From Heloderma charlesbogerti (lineage: Eukaryota; Chordata; Lepidosauria; Squamata; Helodermatidae), in contig JANEZZ010001493.1 in the NCBI GenBank assembly GCA_026122225.1, positions 269,001-333,000 on the forward strand: 64,000 bases of DNA, in the 5' to 3' direction. This document shows, piece after piece, positions 1 through 10,405 of the stretch. The notes below the pieces were generated by a model. It worked only from the letters and a program-made list of their open reading frames with translations, was not told the origin of the DNA and made no database searches. The position numbers were made by a program, and so were the translations under genes. Each line of letters opens with the position of its first letter. Positions within the stretch are counted from its first letter, which is position 1.

Positions 1-324
1 GAACTGATGCTTCCCGGCCAAGGGGTCTTTGTTAATCATGTTTTATCCAGGAGAAAAAAAACATCTGTTAGTACTTCTATCAGAATACATGGATGCCTTT
101 TACTTGATGCCCCTCAAATGGCCATTAAGAAGCTGTTGGAAGTTTGGGACACTTCCGCCTCCACAGCAAATCTCAAAGAGCTCGGTTCAGTTTGTCAAAG
201 GCAAGAGCATGGATGCTTATTGGGGCAGGGGAGACAGTACTATGAATTATGCCCAAATGATGCCTTCCCACCACACAGCAGCACTACACATACTGTATGC
301 TGCAAAGAAATCCAAATGCATAAG

Positions 325-835
325 AATATAAGAAGAGCCTGCTGGATCAGACCAAGGGTCCATCTAGTCCAGCATTCTGTTCACACAGTGGCCAAACAGT
401 TGTTGACAGGAGACCCACAAGCAGGACATGTGTCAACAGCACCTTCCCTCCTATGTTCCCTAGCAACTCATACATAAGCATACTGCGTCTGATACTGGAG
501 GTAGCATAGAGCCATCAGGACTAGGAGTTTAACTATGTGCTGTGTGAAGAAGGCCTTCCCTTTATCTGTCCTGAATCTCCCACCAATCAGCTCCATAGGA
601 TGACCCCAGGTTCTAGTATTTTGAGAGAGGGAGAAAAATGTCTCCCTATCCACATTCTCCACACCATGCTCAGTTTTGTACACCTCTATCATGTCTCCCC
701 TTACCCTCCTTTTTCTCAAGCTAAACAATCCCAGCTGTTGCATCCTCCTCCCAGCATAGGGGAGTCACTCCAGCCCCTTGATCTTCTTAGTTGCCCTTTT
801 CTGCACTTTTTTCCAACTCAACAATATGTGTTTTT
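325..835 (-). mobile_element. L3/CR1-like LINE 3' fragment
   Basis: Read on the minus strand, the piece encodes the C-terminal end of a CR1-clade ORF2 (468-743), including GLFSLRKRRVRGDMIEVY and an ELIGGRFRT segment, both characteristic of the tail of this family. The 3' end lies near 325, with the family's typical 'ctagatggacccttggtctgatcc' type ending. It is 5'-truncated, lacks the reverse transcriptase domain, and cannot be functional. Confidence 0.75.
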
Positions 836-1254
836 TTAGATATTGGTCCAGGTCCAGATAACTCGAAGTCTGGACTCAGGATATATGAGGTATTTCCAAG
901 TCACAGTCAGGAGGGAGCATAAGCAGCCCTATCCACATCTAAACCTGGAGGGGTCATGAAATCAATTGCTGGAGTTGGAACAATGGCCTTAAGCTGGAGA
1001 ACCTGGCGCGTGAAGGGCTAGCAAGCAAAATATTCTGCCCTGTTGACCAGGCAAGGGCAGAGGAACCAGGCATTTCATGTTTATTTCAGGGCTGATCAAT
1101 CCAGAAGCTTCATGCTTCCTGGTAACCACAGTTGCATACCCTTATTCCCTCCTGTAAGATGCTGGGGTTAGAAAACAGAATCCAAAGTAGCTTGCTATTA
1201 GCGGCAATAGGGAATGGGTGGGTGGAAGTAGTGTCTTGAAGTGGCGTCATACAG
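836..1254. other. No recognisable feature
   Basis: No convincing coding, repeat or RNA signal. Mixed-composition sequence that I could not assign; its exact mirror is 40114-40532. Confidence 0.4.
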
Positions 1255-1578
1255 CACATAGTTAAACATAATTACACTACCACAGGATGTAGTGATGGCC
1301 ACCAATTTGGATGGCTTTCAAAGGGGGTTGGACAAATTCCTGGTGGAGAAGGCTATCCATGGCTACTAGTTCTGATGGCCATGTGCTACCTCCAGTACCA
1401 GAGGCAGCATGTCTGTGTACACCAGTTGTTGGGGAACATGGGCAGGAGGGTGCTGTTGCACTCATGTCCTGCTTGTGGGTTTCCCATGGGCAGCTGGTTG
1501 GCCACTGTGTGAACAGAATGCTGAACCAGATGGACCCTTAGTCTGATCCAGCATGGCGCTTCTTATGTTCGTCTAATG
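1255..1578 (+). mobile_element. L3/CR1-like LINE 3' end
   Basis: The segment matches the same LINE 3' region as 325-835 but on the plus strand: a 'ggatggctttcaaaggg' start, a region shared with the copy at 55188-55640, and a 3' end near 1575 resembling 'tgatccagcatgg...ttcttatgttcg'. It is a short 5'-truncated remnant. Confidence 0.7.
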
Positions 1579-1619
1579 TATGGCTCTGTAAGTACATTGA
1601 GGACCTACAGCCGCTACAG

Positions 1620-1958
1620 CAGGGGTGCAGAACCTCAGGCTCAGAGGTCCAAATCCAGCCTTCTTGGGTTCCCCAGGTGGCTACATCCCCTTCCCCAGGC
1701 CCCACCCTGTTTATCCCAAGCACCAATTGTTTGGTGGTTTCCCAGTGTCTGTGCAGTCCCCCTGCCCCTTCCTAAAGGTTGAACTGCCTCTTCTAAAGCT
1801 TAGTTACTGGCAGTCAGAGCTTTAAACTAACTTACGTTGGGTGTGTGGTTTTTTTGCCCAGCCACCTTTTGTCTTTGGCCTCACCACTGGAATGTGGCCC
1901 CTGAAAGCTTCTCTGAAATAGAATTTGGCCCTTGGGCTGAAAGAGGTTCTGCACCCCG
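1620..1958 (+). mobile_element. hAT-like MITE, CAGGGGTGCAGAACC family
   Basis: It begins CAGGGGTGCAGAACCTC and ends GAGGTTCTGCACCCCG, imperfect terminal inverted repeats of about 16 bp. Related copies lie at 3547-3826, 17212-17520 and 60692-61059. No open reading frame for a transposase is present. The flanks do not show a clear 8-bp duplication in this copy, so the hAT assignment rests on the termini and sister copies. Confidence 0.7.
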
Positions 1959-2477
1959 GCATGAAAAGGAAGACTCTGGAGAAGGGGGGAAAACATGGCT
2001 GGGAGTAGCAGTGTGTGTAGGTGGCATCGGCATCAGCGTCAACTGTTTTGAATTTCTTTTGGTGGTGTTTTTGAGCTTACCTAATCCCTGAGAGGTGGCT
2101 GAGGGTGCTGTGTGTGTTTTCTCTCTCTATTATACATCTTTCAATTGCTCTGCAGCCTCCCCAGCCACCTGCACTTTCTGAACTGAAAAAGCCCCATGCG
2201 AGGAATGGCCTCACGATGGCGTCCTCACGATGGCTTTCACTGAAGTGCTGGAAGCCGAGTAGGCTACAGGCTGCCACAGAGATTATTGTACAATGACAGA
2301 CAGGTCACTCATGCGCACTCCTCAGCCACCTCAGAAGGAAGGTAAGCCCAATAACCCCAAACTCAACCCATGAGAATTTCTCTAAAATTTATCCACCTTT
2401 GAATTTCTTTTCGAAAGCAATTTCTCTTCTATCAAATTGAATGGGAATGGTTGAAAAAAATGGAGAAATTTTCAGCA
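1959..2477. other. No recognisable feature
   Basis: No supported gene or repeat. A short 10-bp direct repeat ('tcacgatggc') occurs near 2212-2232. The mirror is 38891-39409. Confidence 0.35.
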
Positions 2478-2483
2478 CAACAC

Positions 2484-2499
2484 GTGTGTGTGTGTGTGT
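2484..2499 (+). repeat. Short GT dinucleotide tract
   Basis: Eight GT units, identical in length to the AC tract at 38869-38884 in the other arm. Confidence 0.85.
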
Positions 2500-2819
2500 A
2501 GCTTTGACATTCCAAAGCGATATACACATTAGAGACTCCAAATGTTTAATTTTCCAGTCAACCACAGAAATGTTTGAGAAACAGTGGTGGAACACAGTTT
2601 TATGAGCTTTTTTTGTGTGTCATGGAAGTTCAAAGTCTGAAAGTTTTGAAATTCAGGACATGAAAACCAAAAGGTGGCATGCATCACATGTTCACTGAAA
2701 TGTTGAGATTAAGCTACTTCTAACTGGCATCTGACCAATCACAGTATTTCAAAGCTCTGGGAAGGCTGGTAATATCCCAACATCTCTTTCATTATTCCTC
2801 CCTTGATTCAAAGACTTTC

Positions 2820-3010
2820 TTATAGTACAAACCAGCAAGAAGTACTTAGTCCCATTTTAAGCAATTACAAAAGTTGCTTTTCTCCAATCAAAGAGAGGTA
2901 TTAGGGAAATGAATGGTAGCAATTACATCTCATTTAGACATGCAAATGAGTTTAATTAAAAGAAATCTACTCTTTAATAACTTCAGGGGGAAATGCTGTT
3001 CCTTGAGGGG
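2820..3010. other. AT-rich unique stretch, candidate conserved non-coding DNA
   Basis: Non-repetitive AT-rich sequence containing an octamer-like ATGCAAAT and a TTTAATTAAA homeodomain-type site close together (around 2938-2960). Function is inference only. Confidence 0.25.
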
Positions 3011-3140
3011 TCTGAAATTTAGTTAAGCTAACAAGACACAGTAGCTGAACTGATGAGCCCATGATGTTGCAATCTCCTTATGTAAATAGTAGCACACATC
3101 ATATTTAGAACAGTTCTTCTGGTAGAAAAACAAAACAAAA

Positions 3141-3465
3141 AAGAAGAGCCCTGTTGGATCAGAGCAATGGCCCATCTAGTCCAATATCCTGTTTCCCATA
3201 AGTGGCCAGCCAGATGCCTCTGAGAATCCCACATGCATGGCTTGAAAGCAGTAGGCCTCTCCCACTGCTGACCCCTAACAACTGGTGTCCAGTAGCGTAT
3301 TGCGTCTGGACCTTTGGGCACCTTAATCCATCAAGACTAATCCTTGTTGACAGACCTCTCCTCCTCCCATCAATTTGTCTATCCCCACCACCCCTTTAAA
3401 GCCTTCTGAGCTCATCACTATAACCACATGTTGTGGCAGAAAGTTACAGATTGTGCCCAGTGTGA
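3141..3465 (-). mobile_element. L3/CR1-like LINE 3' end
   Basis: On the minus strand this ends in the same 3' consensus as 325-835 ('gatcagagcaatggcccat' on the plus strand). It is a diverged 5'-truncated remnant without coding potential. Confidence 0.65.
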
Positions 3466-3546
3466 CGAAATATCATGCATAGATCACTTGGACCAGGCAT
3501 TAAGGCTAATGCCTTGACAATGTCCATGAAGGATCACTGCTTGTAT

Positions 3547-3826
3547 CTGGTGTGCTGGACCTCTTTCAGCCCAAGGGCTGAATTCTGTTATGGAGAAGCT
3601 TTCAGGAGCCACATCCCAGTGGTGGGAGGAGCCAAAATAGGAGAGGCATTGCAACCTTGTAGAATGGGGAAAAACTGCACAAAAGCCGGGAGACCACCAA
3701 ATGGTTAGCGGTTGAGGGAAAGGGGTTGGAGGAAGGGGGCATGGTCTTTTGGGAAACCACAGAGGGCCACATTGGGAGCTGAGGTGGACTGGATTTGGCC
3801 CCCAGGCCTGAGGTTCTGCACCCCTG
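3547..3826 (-). mobile_element. hAT-like MITE, CAGGGGTGCAGAACC family
   Basis: The right end reads GAGGTTCTGCACCCCTG and the left end CTGGTGTGCTGGACCTC, giving diverged terminal inverted repeats. Flanking octamers GCTTGTAT (3539-3546) and GTTTATAT (3827-3834) agree at 6 of 8 positions, as expected of an old hAT target duplication. Non-coding. Confidence 0.7.
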
Positions 3827-4011
3827 GTTTATATCCTATATCACATTATAGCAAACATCCTGCTCTCAGAAAAAAAAACCTTTTTGTTTAGTTGCCTCTC
3901 ACAGGATCCTTGTGTGTTGTAGGGGACTCTGATATGTGTTTCCTGGTGTATAATCCCGTTGTGTGGGATAGCAATGAGGTCTATCACAGATAGCTGTTGC
4001 TCCTTGTAAAC

Positions 4012-4550
4012 CAGCTTTCCCCAACCCAGCAGACACCAGATGGGGCCATTGGGCATGCTGGATGTGGGTGATGGGAGCTGTAGTTAGGGATGTATGGATT
4101 GTATAAAATCCACTCCATCTGTTTTTTGTGGATTGTCAGGCACCTTTTGTTCCATCGTCTGCTCACAGACGGATTCGATGTTTTTCGTTATGCGAGAAAA
4201 TATGCAAATAATTCCATAAGAGAGTTCACAAGAATTTACACAATTTACCTTGGTACATAGCATTTAGTGTATCATCCCCAATTCTATTCAGCTTTTTCCT
4301 GCGTGTATTTACCAGTCTCAGCAGAAACTTGCATATTTTCCTACAAATAAATATGCATAAATTTTGGAAAAGGAAAAAAAAATAAAATCCCCAAGTCCAC
4401 AGATTCCGCTCAGCCTGAGGAAGTCAGTCTGCAGCGGATTCTGCAGGTTGGATTCTTAGAAATCTGAGCTCATTTTAGTCTGTCTCAGATTTCTCCAGCA
4501 TCCTAGTTGTAATCCAAAATGTTTGGAGGGTTCCAGGTTGGGAAAGGCTG
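4012..4550 (+). mobile_element. hAT-like MITE, CAGCTTTCCCCAACC family, hosting a later insertion
   Basis: Termini are CAGCTTTCCCCAACC and GGTTGGGAAAGGCTG. Flanks TTGTAAAC (4004-4011) and TTGTAAAT (4551-4558) match at 7 of 8 positions, supporting a hAT-type 8-bp duplication. The element is interrupted by a second MITE at 4085-4505, so it was in place first. A short relative lies at 54144-54247. Confidence 0.75.
4085..4505 (+). mobile_element. TAGGGATG-type hAT MITE inserted in an older MITE
   Basis: It starts TAGGGATGTATGGATT and ends CATCCTA. The flanking octamers GCTGTAGT and GTTGTAAT match at 6 of 8 positions. A relative lies at 62754-63056, with the same start and similar internal words. 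No coding sequence. Confidence 0.7.
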
Positions 4551-4721
4551 TTGTAAATTGACAGCACATTTGACTACACCCAACCTTACCCTCTACTTAC
4601 TCATGGGAAGACTGGTAATGGTGGATAAAATGTCTCTTCTTAGGCAGTTCCTCTTGCCACTAATAATCTTTTCCTCAAGAACATCTTCGTAGGCTTTTGG
4701 GGAACCCCACCCTATCCTGGG

Positions 4722-4741
4722 CCACTGTTTGAAAACCACTG
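4722..4741 (-). mobile_element. hAT (Charlie-like) terminus
   Basis: The end CCACTGTTTGAAAACCACTG is, on the minus strand, the CAGTGGTTTTCAAAC terminus seen again at 18187. The other end of this copy could not be placed. Confidence 0.45.
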
Positions 4742-4774
4742 CCAGAGAGTAAGCAAGTATCAAGGTTGTCATCC

Positions 4775-5300
4775 TGGGGGGATGTAGTTATTTAAAATAT
4801 TTATAAGCTGCATTTTAGGGAAAACCCACCCTAGGCAGTGTACAAAATTAAAAACCATAAAGGACTATAAAACAATAATAAAAAACAACAATAAAATCAA
4901 AATTAACAATGAAAATCAGGTAACATCATATACACAATGGCACCCAATACAGTCCTAACTCAGTTGTAAGCCAAGGTAAATAAATACATCTTTTGGGCCC
5001 ACTTGAAAGCCTGTAATGGTGAGGCCTGGCAGACATCAGTTGGAACACAGTTCCACTAGCAGGGGAGCACTGTTGAAACAGCTCTACCTCTTGTGCCCAC
5101 CAGCCTCATTGCTTGACCAGGTGGGCACACAAGCAGGGCCTCCAATGTTGATCTCAGAGTGCGGGCAAGCTGCTCTGAGTGAACACGGTTCTTCAAGTAA
5201 CCTCGACCCAAACCATTTAGGGCTTTGAAGGCCTCTCCCAGATAGAAAATGGTGGACATGGCATATCAAGGAATATACCCTTTGGGTTAATACCATGTAT
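4775..5300 (-). mobile_element. L2-like LINE 3' fragment
   Basis: The minus strand encodes residues typical of the extreme C-terminus of an L2-type reverse transcriptase ORF (5056-5259: FKALNGLGRGYLKN followed by an LRST segment), then an AT-rich 3' untranslated end finishing near 4775. It is 5'-truncated and non-functional. Confidence 0.65.
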
Positions 5301-5859
5301 TTATGTGGGCATATAAAATAAAAACTTCAAAAACCATTTAAGCATCCTTTGTGCAAGTAGCCAAAGAGTACTGAAAATTCTAACAGGGCTCAAAACTTTG
5401 ATCTAATTGTGGCCTTCATTATCAAATTCTTTTTCTTGTTGAGAGGAGGAAAAAATAGCACTGTTTAAAATGTTTGATAATCTGACAAGGCCATAAGGCT
5501 TAATGGAATCAATGATTACACCCAGATGGATGATTAACTCTTGAGGTTTAATGTGTGTGTGTTTGTTTTGTTTTTTTAAGCATATAACTACACCGGATTG
5601 GAACTTCATAGAGTCACATTGCCCATATGGAATAGAGCTATACCCTGACTATACCCAGAATTATAGAACAGGTGGTGAAATTTGGGTTTGACTGCTTGGC
5701 ATGCATAGAAGCAGTCTGAACTTGTAACTGACAGGGAAAATAAAAGAGCCTTTCAAATTGTGTTAACTTTTCAGATCTGAGAATTTCACATGACAAAAAA
5801 GAAGTAAAAATACTCCCTGGGGCCACTCATTTATTTTACAGAACAATGCAAGTACAACC

Positions 5860-5884
5860 TCTTTCTCTCTCTCCCTCCCTCCCT
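5860..5884 (+). repeat. CT/CCCT-rich simple repeat
   Basis: Short pyrimidine tract of CT then CCCT units; the mirror is 35484-35508. Confidence 0.8.
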
Positions 5885-6247
5885 ATCTTATTAACTCTTC
5901 ATGTGATCTAGCTACATATACAAATCTAAAGGCAGCTTTAGATCATAATTTCTCAGGAGCAGGATTCTAGGGATGGGGAGAAATGTGTTCAGTTCACATT
6001 TTAATGAGAACTTACCTCGTTTTGCACTTTGAACCAATACGCAAACCAAAACTCAGATATCCTTTGCAATTCTCATTTCTCTGAATTCTGCAATGGAGTT
6101 CTTGAATCAAAATTGAATACAAAAATGTGTATATTATGGAAAAGTACACTCAACAAGCATATTTTACTGAAAATAACATCTAAAATGCATTATATTAGGA
6201 AAATGTGTGCACTAGGAGAGATGCACACAAAATGCATACAAATTTTG

Positions 6248-7930
6248 TTGTCAATTTTTTATTGTGAATTTCAACAAACAAAATAAAGAAAAAACAACAT
6301 AACCATACCAAAAAGAAAAAAAAGTATAACAACATTCTAAAACCCACAGTTTTGAATTATTATAATATTCTAGAAAGAGTTAAAAAAGGGCAGGGGGAAA
6401 GGACAGGTTACACCTTAATTTCAGTAAAAGCAGACCAAATATCCACATATAAGTCCATTTGCAAGTAATGCCTATATACCACTCTTTCAAATGTTGCTAG
6501 TGTTCTTAAATCTTCAGTCCATTGCATTATGGGTGGTGAGCTTTTATCCTTCCAGTCTCATAGTATCAGTCTTTTGGCAACCAAAAGGGTGCATAAAATC
6601 ATTTACGCTGACCATGTGTTACATCCCAAGAAACAGGTAAGTAATTTAAAAGAACATTTACATCAGTAAATATTAAAGAGCTTTCCAATACAAAATTTAT
6701 CCATACAATAACTTCCTCCAAAAAAGGGGGCAATTACTGGGCATTTCCAAAACATATGCATAAGAGAAGCATTGACTGAATTACACCTCCAATAATTTGC
6801 CGAATTTGACAAATCTTTATTAAAAAGACATTGTGGCATCCAATAGACCTGAAACAAAAGTTTTTCTGGATAAGGCATAACTGAAGATCTGTTGAGATAT
6901 CCGATACAGATGCCAAAAAAGCAGTCCATTGATTAAACAAAATAGGACGTTCCAATTCCCTGTTCCATTCCTGCTGTAAACTCCTTGTATTATGTTTATT
7001 CATTGATAATAAATATTTATAAACATGAATTGTAGGTCGATATATCTGATCAGCTTCAATTAGTATTTCCAGGAGACTCCGAGGCAGTAAAAGCAGCAGG
7101 ACCGAATGTAGATACCAACAAATGTTTCAATTGCAAGTACTGCCATTCTGCTGTAGAAGGCAAATCAAATTGATCTCACAAAGTTGAAAATAACAAGAAC
7201 TCATTATCAACCCCCACTAATTGTTCCAGGGTAAAGATCATTTTATCTGTCCAGGTCTGCCATAAAAACATTTTCTTTCCAGTTCTTAAATCTGGATTTC
7301 CCCATAAAGTCAATTTAGCATGGGAAAATGGGTCAAACTGTAATTGACATGACATTATACGCCACACTTCTCTAACTGCCAAAATTGTGGTAGGAGTTCT
7401 GTCTGCCCTAATATGCCAAGAACCTAATGCCATCCATTTTAAGAGAGGCTGCAGACAAGAAGATTCCAACACTGACCAAGGTAGAAAATCAGTGAGCTGG
7501 GAGATCCAGGTTCTAGTCCCCACTTGGCCATGGAAGCTTACTGGGTGACTTTGGGCCAGTCACACACTCTCAGCCCAACCTACCTCACAGGGTTGTTGTT
7601 GTGAGGATAAAATGCAGAGGAGGAGGATAATGTAAGCTGCCTTGGGTTCCTTGCAAGAGGAAAAAAGGCAGGATATAAATGCAATAAATAAATAAATAAT
7701 CTGAGTGGAAAATACCAAAATTTTGTAGAGGTTAGCAAATAGGCCAGATGATACATAGCTAGATCTGGAAAACCAAACCTGCCTTCATTAATTGGAAGTT
7801 GCATCCTTTTCAAATATATTCTTGGTGAAAAGGAACCCCCCCCCTCATTTTTTTTTTTTAATGAAACAAAGCATTACTTTTTGGAAATATTTGCTGGGTA
7901 TAAGTATAGGGATTCCACTTATAACAAAAG
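6248..7930 (-). pseudogene. 5'-truncated L1 LINE, ORF2 C-terminal remnant
   Basis: A perfect 15-bp duplication, TGCATACAAATTTTG, flanks the element (6233-6247 and 7931-7945). The minus strand encodes ORF2 C-terminal pieces: RIYLKRMQLPINEGRFGFPD near 7760-7840, an FLPWSVLESS segment near 7470, and the Cys/His cluster YWRCNSVNASLMHMFWKC near 6760. Frames are broken and a SINE sits at 7496-7712. The 3' end carries AATAAA but no long poly(A). It entered the pre-existing MITE at 5968-8037. Confidence 0.85.
7496..7712 (+). mobile_element. MIR/CORE-like SINE inside the L1
   Basis: The plus strand carries the MIR-type core 'gggtgactttgggccagtca' followed by 'cctcacagggttgttg', and ends in an AAAT-rich tail. 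The tRNA-like head is truncated. Short similar words border it ('cagtg' and 'ctgagtg'), consistent with a degraded target duplication. Inserted after the L1. Confidence 0.8.
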
Positions 7931-8045
7931 TGCATACAAATTTTGATGTGAACTTTAAAAAAAAATTCTCAAAGTTCAGAACAAACCGAACTTAAGACAG
8001 GAAAAATAAGAAACTGAGAGAAAACAATTGACAGATTGAGGATTC

Positions 8046-8850
8046 ACACATTTCCAGTGATTCCAATTCAACTGTTAAAAGGTCACATCCCAAACACAGC
8101 CTTTACAATGCTCCTGCCCAAGGGATAGGTAAGCCCTTCAGGACACAGAAACCCAGAGGCTGGAGTTTACATGTGACATCATTGCAGAGAAACTGGAAGT
8201 GTAATGAACATAAGTGTCCTGTTCTGTGCAGCAAAGTAATGAACATTTCAGAGTACATTTGAAAAGGGCAAAGTTGACCAGACAGTTTATAGGGTGGGTT
8301 TATTCACAATTATATTGGGAAACGCTGTGTGTTTTAACAGCACTTATCAAAATTGCTATTTGTACACCTCACAATAACTATAGTAATGTTATTGACACAG
8401 ATTGAAAGGTCTCCATTTTTTAAAATGCAAAGGGATATGTACATCTGGCATTTTGACCCAGTACAGAGGTCCATTGGGTTGTTTGTATCAACAGTCACTT
8501 TTTAAAGTCATCATGAAAATTCCTCAGCTGTCTTGCTCAAGGAGGAAGGAAGCTCCAAATACTTCATTTCAAATTTCACTTTAAGCAAAATTCAGTGACA
8601 ACCCAGAAAGGGATCTGCATATCCCTCATGGGAAATGTGGCTAGTAGCCTCCTAAAAATCAATGCAGTTTCAATTTTCAATTTTAATAATGTAATTATTT
8701 CAGAAACTGCCTTGTGATCACATCCTGACTTTAATCAGCTAATCTATCTACCCGGGCCTAGGAAGAAACCCATGTCTCTTCCTAGGGCAGGCAGAAGCCT
8801 TAATGCCTCAGCTGTTTCCCTCACATTAGCAACTTAGTTTTACTTTGAGC
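8046..8850. other. No recognisable feature; AT-rich candidate element at 8640-8750
   Basis: No gene or repeat was identified. Around 8640-8750 the sequence is AT-rich with several ATTA/TAAT cores and could be regulatory; that is inference. The mirror is 32518-33322. Confidence 0.3.
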
Positions 8851-8852
8851 CA

Positions 8853-8905
8853 TTTTATTTAGGTTTCTATACTGCCCAATAACAGAAGCTTTCTGGGTGG
8901 ATAAA
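8853..8905 (-). mobile_element. L2-like LINE 3' tail
   Basis: On the minus strand this short piece matches the 'attgggcagtatagaaa' LINE ending also seen at 12973 and 17180. Too short for any coding content. Confidence 0.5.
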
Positions 8906-9163
8906 CTCATTCCATTGAACTGGAACCCAAACCCATTTGTGAACCTGCAAATCACCATATCTAGAAGAGATACAAGATGATGGCAAAGGACATGAACAAC
9001 CATCATTCCCAGATTGCTAGAGCTTTGAGTTTGCTCTCCATGGTGCTGAAAATGAAATGCCAAGTAACCTGTCAAAATCATTCTAGATCTCCAAGGTTGA
9101 CTTGCATTGACTCCTTCCATTTGTTTGTGACACACCTCTTGAGGGGCTACCTTATTTCTGTGT

Positions 9164-9171
9164 TTCTTACA

Positions 9172-9205
<34 letters not shown>
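9164..9205 (+). repeat. AC microsatellite
   Basis: AC dinucleotides with one interrupting T at 9178; 27 uninterrupted bases follow (9179-9205). The length is exactly the same in the mirror at 32163-32204. It abuts the CR1 3' end. Confidence 0.9.
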
Positions 9206-9556
9206 GAATCATAGAATCATAGAATAGTAGGGTTGGAAGGGGCCTACAAGGCCATCGAGTCCAACCCCCTGCTCAATGCCGGAATCCAAGTCAGAGCATC
9301 CCTGACAGATGGCTGTCCAGCCTCATCTTGAATGCCTCCAGTGTTGGAGAGCCCACCACCTCCCTAGGTCATTGGTTCCATTGCCGTATTGCTCTAACAG
9401 TCAGGAAGTTCTTCCTGATGTTCAGCCGGAATCTGGCTTCCTGTAACTTCAGCCCATTATTCCGTGTCCTGCACTCTGGGATGATCCAGAAGAGATCCTG
9501 GCCTTCCTCTCTGTGACAACCTTTCAAGGGCTTGCGGAGCGCTATCATATCTCCCC

Positions 9557-10405
9557 TCAGTCTTCTCTTCTCAAGGCTAAACATGCCAGTTCTTTCAGTC
9601 TCTCGTCATTGGGCTTTGTTTCCAGTCCCTTGATCATCTTTGTTGCCCTCCTCTGAACCCTCTCCAGTTTGTCTGCATCCTTCTTAAAGTGTGGTGCCCA
9701 GAACTGGACACAGTACTCCAGATGAGGCCTAACCAGTGCTGAGTAGAGGGGAACTAGTACTTCCCGGGATTTGGAAGCTATGCTTCTATGAATGCAGCCC
9801 AAAAGAGCATTTGCCTTTTTTGCAGCCACATCACATTGTTGGCTCATATTCAGCTTGTGATCGACAACAATTCCAAAATCCTTCTCGCTTGTCATGTTGT
9901 TGAGCCACGTATCCCCCATCCTGTAACTGTGCATTTGGTTTCTTTTTCCTAGGTGCAGAACTTGGCATTTATCCCTATTAAATGTCATTCTGTTGCTTTC
10001 TGCCCAGTGCTCCAGTCTATCCAGATCACTTTGAATTTTGTTTCTGTCTTCCAAAGTATTAACTATCCCGCCCAATTTTGTGACATCTGCAAATATGATC
10101 AGCATTCCCTTCACCTCCTCCTCCAAGTCATTAATACAAATATTGAAGAGCACTGGGCCCAGGACTGAGCCCTGCAGTACCCCACTCGTTACCTCTCCCC
10201 AGTTTGAGACGGTCCCATTGATAAGCACTCTTTGAGTCCGATTCTGTAGCCAACTGTGGATCCACCTGAGAGTTGTTTCATCTAGCCCACTTTGAGCTAG
10301 TTTGCTCATCAGGATATCATGGGGCACTTTGTTGAAAGCTTTGCTGAAGTCAAGGTATATGATTTCTACAGCATTCCCACGGTCCACAAGGGAGGTGACT
10401 TGATT
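9557..10405 (-). pseudogene. CR1 ORF2, C-terminal reverse transcriptase half
   Basis: The translation reads YLDFSKAFNKVPHD (motif A, with the usual AFDKV changed to AFNKV), then SGVLQGSVLGPVLF (motif B), then IIFADVTKLGG in place of the catalytic FADD. The second catalytic aspartate is therefore a valine (GTC codon). It ends in the C-terminal RPHLEYCVQFW and LACLALRRED region. Disrupted upstream by the MITE; enzymatically dead. Confidence 0.9.

Larger units (their letters stand above)
5968..8037 (+). mobile_element. TAGGGATG-type hAT MITE split by an L1
   Basis: The MITE starts TAGGGATGGGGAGAAATG at 5968, is interrupted by an L1 (6248-7930), and resumes to about 8037. Flanks CAGGATTC (5960-5967) and GAGGATTC (8038-8045) match at 7 of 8 positions. 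A sister copy at 59118-59541 is uninterrupted and still ends CATCCCTA; that terminal motif is missing here. Confidence 0.7.
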
